DNA of 64,000 nt, taken from NCBI GenBank assembly GCA_948470475.1, contig OX419340.1, forward strand, positions 13,637,851-13,701,850, in the 5' to 3' direction. Positions 49,801 through 59,600 of this stretch are shown one piece after another. This DNA comes from Galaxea fascicularis. Taxonomy: Eukaryota; Cnidaria; Anthozoa; Scleractinia; Euphylliidae. A program made the translations under genes and the position numbers. The notes beneath the pieces are model-generated. The model searched no databases. It saw only the letters and a list, made by a program, of their open reading frames with translations, and had not been told where the DNA came from. Each line of letters opens with the position of its first letter. Position 1 is the stretch's first letter.

Positions 49801-52800
49801 ACGATTTCCTCTACGAGCATTTGCTCAAGTCTCGGTCGACTATGGGGGTCCATTTATCACTGTCCAGGGTCGAGGAAAACGACGACAGAAACGCTGGTTG
49901 TGTCTATTCACCTGTTTAACGTGTCGCGCTGTGCATTTGGAGATGGCATTCGGCCTGGACACTGACAGTTTCCTCAAGTGCTTTGTTCGGATGGCAAGTC
50001 GCCGTGGATATCCTCTGGAGATCGTCAGTGACCGAGGAACGAATTTCATCGGAGCTGACCGAGAACTTCGTGAGCTAGTGAAGAGACTGGAGACGAGCAA
50101 AATTCAAGATCAAACCGTGAACAAAGGAGTAAAGTGGTCCTTTAATCCACCTTTGGCACCCCATTTTGGAGGGGTTCACGAAGTTATGATAAAGGCAGCA
50201 AAGAAGGCCATTCGTGCGATCCTTGGTAACGCAGATGTCAACGACGAAGAATTGATGACGGCATTTACAGGAGTTGAGGCTTTACTCAATTCCCGTCCAC
50301 TTACCTATCAATCCGCGGACCCGAAAGATGTAACTCCTTTAACTCCTAACCACTTTCTCCACGGACAAGCAGGAGGCCTATCTGCCCCAGAATGCGTCGA
50401 TGAAACGGCTTTCAATCCGAAGAAAAGGTGGAGACGGGTTCAAGAATTGGTTTCTCACTTTTGGAGGAGATGGTTGAGAGAATGGCTCCCGTTGCTGAAT
50501 GCGCGTCAAAAATGGAACGAAACACAAGCTGACCTCAAAGTAGGAGATGTAGTCCTCGCAATCTCACCCGAAAGTCCTAGAGCTCATTGGCCCCTCGCAA
50601 GGGTCCTGCAAGTTTTCCCAGGCCAAGATGGACACGTTCGGGTAGTGAAACTTCAAGTAGGCAAGGACACTGTCGTAAGGCCAATTACAAGATGTGTTCC
50701 TCTGGAATCCAGTTAGGGGATGAGACTATTAAGTGCGTTAAATTGAACATTGACTGAGTTACACTCTGCCAAGAAGGGGGAAAAAGCAGAGCGAGGTTCT
50801 GATCCTCGGACCTCTGGGTTATGGGCCCAGCACGCTTCCACTGGAAGAAAAGGTGGAGACTGGTTCAAGAATTGGTTTCTCACTTTTGGAGGAGATGGTT
50901 GAGAGAATGGCTCCCGTTGCTGAATGCACGTCAAAAATGGAACGAAACACAAGCTGACCTCAAAGTAGGAGATGTAGTCCTCGCAATCTCACCCGAAAGT
51001 CCTAGATCTCATGTGGTCCTTTAATCCACCTTTGGCACCCCATTTTGGAGGGGTTCACGAAGTTATGATAAAGGCAGCAAAGAAGGCCATTCGTGCGATC
51101 CTTGGTAACGCAGATGTCAACGACGAAGAATTGATGACGGCATTTACAGGAGTTGAGGCTTTACTCAATTCCCGTCCACTTACCTATCAATCCGCGGACC
51201 CGAAAGATGTAACTCCTTTAACTCCTAACCACTTTCTCCACGGACAAGCAGGAGGCCTATCTGCCCCAGAATGCGTCGATGAAACGGCTTTCAATCCGAA
51301 GAAAAGGTGGAGACGGGTTCAAGAATTGGTTTCTCACTTTTGGAGGAGATGGTTGAGAGAATGGCTCCCGTTGCTGAATGCGCGTCAAAAATGGAACGAA
51401 ACACAAGCTGACCTCAAAGTAGGAGATGTAGTCCTCGCAATCTCACCCGAAAGTCCTAGAGCTCATTGGCCCCTCGCAAGGGTCCTGCAAGTTTTCCCAG
51501 GCCAAGATGGACATGTTCGGGTAGTGAAACTTCAAGTAGGCAAGGACACTGTCGTAAGGCCAATTACAAGATGTGTTCCTCTGGAATCCAGTTAGGGGAT
51601 GAGACTATTAAGTGCGTTAAATTGAACATTGACTGAGTTACACTCTGCCAAGAAGGGGGAAAATGAACAAAAGAAACAATTTCGGATTTTTGCGTTTTGT
51701 AATATTCATTAATTTTGCTTGTTCCTTTGCACCTTTTCTTACACTTTACGATTTTCTTTGTTCCGTTACGTAATGTTTGTTACAGGCGTGCAATTTTCAC
51801 CTTTCTAGTAGAACATATATAAATAGCTTTCTGTGTTAATTTTTTAGGTTCGTTCGGCTTCCATTGCAAATTAATCGGAATTCTTTGGCATTTCGTTCGG
51901 CCAGTACCTACATTTGATTTATCGGAATTCTTTGGCATTTCGTTCGGCCACTGCCCCTCCTCCATGCTTTTCCTTTTGGTCAACTTCATATCGTTTCTCT
52001 GTTCTACTCTTCTGCCTCGTGCTGTTTTTATTTATTTATTTATTTTTTATTTTACAGAAATCAGATTAACTCATGTCGCGTTCAATCTTTTTTCCAGCAA
52101 TGGGCTTGGCTTCCAGATCTCCTTCAACATATTATTTGGCATGGCCTTTCTGGCTTCAAGTTTTGTTGTGTTTCTTGTCCAAGAACGAACTAACAAAGCG
52201 AAGCACGTGCAGTTTGTGAGCGGTGTCGACCCAGTAAGCTACTGGGACTCGGCTTACACATGGGACCTGATCAACTTCCTCATCCCAGCCCTCTCGATTT
52301 TGATCCTTGTCGCAGCTTTCGACGTCCCAGCGTACACTGGTTTGCACATTTTAATCCTTCCATTATAGACTGTTTAAACGTAATTGGGACACTGTCGTAG
52401 AGTTTGGATAAACCCAAAGATGTATTGGCAACAATAAATTTTTTTAATAGAACATTTTTAGTTTTCTTACGATAAACTTCAGGAGGCTCGCAGCAGTTGT
52501 TTTGGCCTGGGGGGGGGGGGGGTACCTTTTGAAATCAAAATAGGACAAGCTTCATTTCCTTGTACCTACAACACCCTTTCGACGTAGAAACAAAGTTTAT
52601 TTTCAAGCAGGTTTTCAAGCAACAGTTGTCACCATAGCAACGGTAACGCAAGGCTGCTCATTTTAAAGAAGCTCAATTATCTCGAAATCTAGTCAGACAC
52701 TTCAAAACGAAACTTTGAGAGTGTAAACTACTCTAGTCCCACAGCCTGTGGGTCAAATAAGAAAAAAATCTACAAGAGTATTTTCAAATAAATTGCAATT

Positions 52801-55800
52801 AATTTTCAAGGGCTCATTTTGTTCGAACCAGTCTGCAGCTAAACAAAAATTTGGTTTTTACAATGGAGTTAATAATGTAAATTGGCCACCGTACATTGAT
52901 TCAAAAAGCTGATGTTACGAGCGCTTGCCCTTCGTAAGAGCGAACCGAGGAATTATGGGTTGACTGTGGTTTATATAGAGAAGTTGGAGCCACGCTCTTG
53001 GTGGGAACATGGTAACGTAAAAAACTAGAATAAATTAGTTGAACGAAAATTATTCGTTGTTGCTGTGGGGATTAGGGGTGCTGATTTGAAAGATAAATTT
53101 TTGTTTTAGATTCTTACGGCTCTCCGTGGTACCTTTAGTTTAGGGAAAAGTCGCAGATCTTCATATGTTGTTCGGAATGATGAAAAAGATTGAAATGTCG
53201 AGCAACTGGTTTGGATGCATCTTTGTCATCTGGAATCTAGAACAAACATTTCTTAGAAACTCTTTACCCAGTCTGCAGATAGTTTCAGCAGTTGGCGAAG
53301 ACATGCCTTGTAAATGGAGTCAGGGTCACATCGCCTCCATTACTGAAACTCTTCTCTTTTCGTTTTCCAGGTCCTCGTCTGGGCTACTTATTCCTGTTAC
53401 TCATGTTGTACGGCTGGGCCATCATACCCCTCATGTACCTCTTCTCTTTTGTCTTTCGAACCGCCTCTACAGCCTTTGTGGTTTTAACAATTTTCAACGT
53501 CGTTACTGGACTAGCTACACTACTGGCCGTCTTTATTCTGAGTATTCCAGGTAGGCGCCGCAGGTCTTAATTAGTTACGTGGTAAATCATGGACCCCGTA
53601 CAAACTTTTTGTATTCTTGTGAAACGAAAACAGCGACAGCATGAGAGTTCTGGCCGATGAATTTCATCTTCATATCAATACCGATATTAATACATAGACT
53701 CAGTCTCAACAACAATTACAATTTTCCAACGCCGGGGTTGTCATTTGGAGCCGGGAGCCGACGGATTTACGCCGACTGTCAGACCACTTTGTGCCTGCTA
53801 CGTTTGCTCCAGAGTGAAGGATGTCAGATCTGTGATTTTGTAAATTTGAAGGTTTTTGTTTATGATCTGTGGCCATTTTGCGCTCGAGAGTATGAACACG
53901 CTCTTGGCGGTATAAGGCTGGTGCAAAAAATGATACTTTTTTGTGTTATCAACTGAGGCGTTGGCCACCGTAGAGTGATTCATTAGCTGACGTATGTACC
54001 TCTTACCAACCGAGTTCGAGGACCGTACTGTAAGTTACGGACCGGGAAAAAAAACGATGATCTTTATTTTAGCGAGCCGTACAGTAGCTGCAAAAATTAC
54101 CAATCACAGCGTGCGCACTAACTGAAAGATATATAATGAGCGTTAACTCTTCGGAAAACGAATTTCACATACTGCTGGTCAGTAAACCAGAAATGCCATT
54201 GATTATTTTTGTGTCTGTATTCTTCTCTCACTCAGGTCTTGATCTTCTTGACGTAGCAGATGCCCTCAAGTGGACCTTTCTTGTTCTGCCCAATTACTGT
54301 CTCGGCCAGGGTATGGCGGATATGTTCAACAACTACAATGCTCTGAATTTCTTTAACACCGCTGTCGAAACGTGCGTCGATGAAGTCCAGAAACTCAAAA
54401 TGCCCATCCCTAACCCTAAGCAGTGGTGTGAACGGCAAATTCGAGAACTCTTCGGTAGTACTGTAGAGTTTCAAGAGAATTACCTGGCTTGGCACAATCC
54501 CGGCATCGGACGTTACCTAATATTCCTCGCCTGGGAAGGAGTTGTTTTCTTCGTCCTTGTTTTGTTGATCGAGTACGGTGTGTTCCGCACTTGTAGGCAG
54601 TTCCTCGTTTGGGGTTACTGCAATCTTGTGGGGACTGCCAACCAAGAACCTGCACTAGCCGACGATGATGACGTTTTAGCGGAGAAAGAAAGGGTGATGA
54701 GCGCACAAGACGTGCTTCTGATCAAACAACTAACAAAGGTGTTTCCCGGAAATAAGCGTAAGTTTTGAGGTATTCCCCTTGGGTACTTGTCACTCCACAG
54801 AAAAAATTACGTCTTCAACTTGTTCACCACAGTAAAAAATGTTACCTTTTCATTTCTTCATTGCGCATACTCCACTTATCTCCGTTCAGACCCTAGCATA
54901 TCGGCAATATGAAGGACGTTTGTCACATGAGCCTGAATTTCCACGAGTCTATTGCAGCTTAGCTGTAGAGCATTCAAACCATTATTCGGAAGGGTGAAGG
55001 TTCGAATTCTGTTGGAAAAACATGGACATTTTTTCCCAATTCGTGTGTGACGCTTTACAAAAATTATGCCATTCACTTATTCACGATGCTTAAGCTTTTA
55101 ATCCCTGGTCTTCTCTTATTTCTTACCCCGTACTACTAGTTCAGAGAATTTGGTTAAACATCAAGTCATTACATGATTGACGCAGGAGAAGAAAGGAGAA
55201 AAGAAATATATAAAATAAATATATTCCGTTTGTCAGTACCTGTGTTCTCCGATAACGCACGGATGACTTCAAAACGTGAAGACATCAGTCAGGCCCGTTT
55301 CAAACGCCGTGCTACTGCCGTGCTTAGATGATTCGACTGCAGCACGACTCCAGCACGACTTGGTTTCAGACGTCGAAATTAATTCAGTCGAATTAAAAGC
55401 TGTTGCTGTAAACATGCGTCAAACCATGAAAACCCGGTTTTGTGTTTATAATTTATGAATTCAGTTCGACACGGCAGTAGCACGACGTTTGAAACCAAGT
55501 CGTGCTACTGCCGTGTAGCATGGCAACCTCTGCTGTGCTACCCAGCAATAGCACGACTTGGTTTCAAACGTCGTGCTACTGTCGAATTTAACTCGATCAA
55601 TTGACTTCGACACAGTAGTAGCACGACGTTTGAAACAGGCCTCATGCTACTTGCCTGCGGTTCTTGGCGCACTTCTTTGTTCCTTCCACGTTTTGACGTT
55701 ATCTGGGGGTTAATAATAATAATAATAATAATACTTTATTTACCCTCGGATTTTAGAGTAGCTTATGCAGCTAATATCTCCGAGCATTTATCAAATAAAC

Positions 55801-56641
55801 TTAACATGATAAGAATCCCAACCGGCGGGAGGCAAACCGGTTGGCTATTTTACAAGGATGACCGAGGAGTTGAACCAGGTACTTACCCAGAACAACACCA
55901 GCTAGTGGCCAGAGCGGGATTTGAACCCGGGTCACACGCATTGAAATCCAGCGCCCTAACCACTCGGCCACCCGGCCTCCCATAAGTTCCATAAGTTATA
56001 AGTTACACACGCACTGCCAAATTGTTAAATATAGATCTGAAATAAGAAACCCTGCCTTTGATTCTTAAGGTCGCTTCCCAGTGGTTGCTGTGGACAGTCT
56101 GTGCCTGGGAGTCCCTATGAGTGAGTGTTTTGGTCTCTTGGGAATCAACGGAGCTGGTAAGACAACTACGTTCCGCATGTTGACTGGGGACGAGACTATG
56201 ACATCTGGGACTGCAGTGGTGGATGGGTATGACATCAGATACAATATTAACAAGGTCAGTACGGTGAATTAAACATTACCAGGCTTCTGGCTATATTTTG
56301 CACCGAGGACACACCCCGTAACAAGTTTCAAATTTGAACGACTATACGTATTTTGTATTAGCGTTTTTTGCACGCTCTGATTGGCTACTCAAACTCGGTA
56401 TAGCAACTCGCGCGAAAATCGCATTATTAACAGAAACAAATGCGTTCAAAATAATCATTTTTCAGCTCTATGTCACTGTTTTAGTGTTACTATGTACTAA
56501 AACCGTGTAACTATAAATGAATAATAGCCTCCAGTTGGCGCGAAAATTTGCTGGGATGTTTGTCTGCGGACATTATCTGTTCCGAGAAGCGAACAGCTGT
56601 GCGTGAGGAACTTTGAGCAACTGTGAGCTCCAAGGAAATGA

Positions 56642-56674
<33 letters not shown>

Positions 56675-59600
56675 AAAGCCAAATGGAGGCTATTGTGTTT
56701 ATTATCCTTATTATACTTTTCGCAACACGCATTTGGGTAATATCACCGGATATTCCCCGGATTTGGCTGGGGCTTATTCAGTCATGTGATGAGTTTAGAC
56801 CAATCGCGTGCGAGTGATAATACTTGATTGATTATAATAGGCCACTTCCGAGTTCATGTCTGCCTCCTCTTCAAAGCGAGTCTAAGTGCGAAGTTTTTGT
56901 GATGGTAATTAGTTCTACTTTACATATGAATGAAAACTAATTTTCATTGCAAAAACTTCACACTTAGACTCGCTTTGAAGAGGAGGCAGACATGAACTCG
57001 GAAAAGGCCTATTATTGTTGTTCAACATAATGCAACACGTTCCAAATCTGGTCATGTCCCGCTCGTACTCGACAGATTTCCTGCGATATACTTAGTTTCG
57101 TGTTTTCAAATTTTCTGCCGCAACAAACTCATGAATCTGTACTTTGTTATCAATGCGTTGAATTACAAAACAATTATCCTGCTCAATCTCTAAGTATTAG
57201 GCGATATTCCGCGCTATTCTATTGAGGAGCCATTCCCACCTCTATTCAATTCGTCCGTTCTTCAAAAGAGCCGACTGTGTCGCTGCAATGCGGGTCATAA
57301 GCCCTTGCGACACTTGTCAAGCTCGTTCTTACACTAGCAAACTAGACATTAGGTACCTCTGTCCTCATAACAGCGCTGCTGTGCCCCCTCCCCCCCCCCC
57401 CCTCCCCTCTTTCACAAGCAATGTTGAAACATTGGTACCGTCGATAGACAAATAGGGAGCTTAAGCAACGAGGACGGCAACGACAACGAGAACGCCACAA
57501 AAGAATACGCTTAATAAGCAAAAACAATCTCTCTACACGTGCGTTTTACATTTTGGTAAATTTCTTTTGCTGTCCTCTGCATAACACTGACGTAAATGAC
57601 CAAATTTTAGGTTTTCTCGAGAACGTTAGCGCATGACGGCAAATTTATCCTTCTTTATTCTTGCTGTAACACACTTCACAGTAATTTAGGGCCTGGACAG
57701 TACGCCAGTATTTTCCATGATAAACAAATTCGAATAATTGCAGAAGAGTTACAAAATCGAAAAGTTACATTTTAAACTGACGCTGTCATTGTTGCTTAAT
57801 CTCCCTAATCTTGCTTTCTGGAACCGTTAAAACTCAACATTCTAAATGCAGAGAGGGGGAAGGCGGGAACTGCTCCAAGACTTATGACCCGCATAGTAGG
57901 TCAAGTTAGCTTGTTTGCTCAGCAGGTGAAAACGCTTCCCTGGCTCAGTGGTTTCTGGACTGGACAAAGACTCCAGCTTCCCTTTCAATTTGACTCGGTA
58001 CACTTTCTTCTCCCCAGGTTCGACAGCGGATTGGTTACTGCCCTCAGTTTGATGCTTTGATTGATCAGCTGACCGGAAGAGAGCTGCTCAGCATGTATGC
58101 ACGACTGCGAGGCGTACCGGAAGTCATTATAGCGGATGTCGTTGAGGATCTGATTCAATCGTTGCTGCTTCAGGACCATGCAGATAAGTTGTCCAGTTCT
58201 TACAGGTATGGGTTCTTCTGTTGACCGTGATGTTGTCAGTCAAATAAAAACAAAGGCGTATTCTTCTACAAGGGCGTCTACGACAATTCTGCTTGAAAGT
58301 TTGTGGCATAACATGGAAAACTCTTCAAGTCAATTGGCGTTGACAACGTGAAAGTTACAAAACAGTCAGGATGAGCAGATAATGGCTCTCATTTCACATT
58401 TCTACGAACTGCGACAGTTAAATGGCGTTAAATGTGTCGTTTTGCTTTATAGATTTTTTTCGCAAATAGCGGACTATTTATTGTTCTTAATTGATGTTGA
58501 TCAAGTAACAATTCTATTGAATTTTTAAAATGTAACAAGGCTAAAAGGATTAATTATCACGAATATTAGCGGTTTGATTGTAGTGCAGTTTTTGAGTAGG
58601 TGTATGGAAGTGCATAGTAGATATGCCAAACCAGTAAATAGTGTTTTCTCTGTAACGTAGCTGGCTGCTCAAATGCAGGCTACAGTGATATGCTATTCTC
58701 TTCTGGACATTAAAAGAAAGTCGTGGATAGCTGTTTCCTTGGACTCGTTGACTACGAGGAAAAGTATTGCGCATCCTGACAGGAAATAATACCGCGTTTT
58801 TGTTTTGTTTTGTTTTGTTTTCTATGGAGGGGGTGGGGAGTGCAAATATCTGTCAGGACCCTCTTTATGTTACTTCCCTTTTTTCTAAGGGAAAGTGAGT
58901 TGCTAAAAGAATGATGAGACCAACACAGACCTTGACTAGCCATGTATGTGACATAATGAAGTCATGGATCGCGTAGTTCAAACTTCTGAAAGGTGCTAAT
59001 AACAGTTAAGTGGGGAGTCTGTGTTCTTTTTAAACTCATTTTCCCTCGTAGTGGTGGAAACAAGAGGAAGTTGAGTACCGCCATTTCACTTGTTGGAGAC
59101 CCTCCAGTTGTGTTTCTGGATGAACCCACTACGGGCATGGACCCAGTAGCCAGGAGATTATTATGGGATGCACTGTCACGTGTTCGGGCTGATGGAAGAT
59201 GTATAGTGATTACGTCACACAGGTAAGTACTTCGCCATAACAAAGACTTAAATATAAGTCACGTCACTGAAATAGGAGAAGCTGTTTAGGTTTGCTTATC
59301 GAAAACCCTGGGTGTTCGTAAGCGCTTGGCATTTGCCAAGGTTTTCGTTGCTAAAATTGTTCCCCTGAAATCAGAATTATTGTGCGAGAACCTCTTTCCC
59401 TTCAGTTCTAAGTGCATAATTGATCAACACTAGTCATCAATTTACTGGATCAGATTCTGGCTTCGGAAGGTCTGTGTTCCCCCCTGTGCGGTCCACGCGT
59501 CAAGGCTGTTTAAATCATCAGTGCGTCGAAATTCACAGAAAGCATGGTCGAGTTCTGTCGGAAAAATAAACACACTAGAATTGTTGTAACATAAGGTTTC

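Larger units (their letters stand above)
44968..51950 (+). mobile_element. Near-intact BEL/Pao LTR retrotransposon
   Basis: A 6983-bp element in sense orientation in ABCA intron 10. Structure: LTR (44968-45254), primer-binding site (45258-45275), one Gag-Pol frame (45305-50716), polypurine tract, a rearranged segment (50785-51663), second polypurine tract and LTR (51664-51950), flanked by 5-bp CTGCC duplications. The LTRs are identical at 286 of 287 bases, so insertion is recent. All expected protein domains are open. The rearranged 3' segment is the only unusual part and lies outside the reading frame. Confidence 0.95.
42788..54757 (+). other. ABCA TMD2 region (exons 8-13)
   Basis: Residues 859-1418. 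Exon 8 starts in the linker and includes helix 7 ([15 protein letters not shown]). Exons 8-10 encode the second extracellular loop. Exons 11-13 encode the remaining helices, including [20 protein letters not shown] and the ABCA-typical [10 protein letters not shown]. Exon 11 lies 7.2 kb from exon 10 because of the retrotransposon between them. Confidence 0.88.

Noticed and set aside
50785..50843. Functional initiator tRNA-Met gene
   Set aside because: Lacks the first 12 nt and the acceptor partner strand, and has an altered T loop; it is a copied fragment.
50821..51595. Separate small genes encoding integrase C-terminal text after the Gag-Pol stop
   Set aside because: These frames are exact partial copies of the pol 3' end produced by the rearrangement.
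57341..57527. Arg/Gly-rich minus-strand protein
   Set aside because: Arises from a C-rich tract and the start of a MITE; no conserved pattern.
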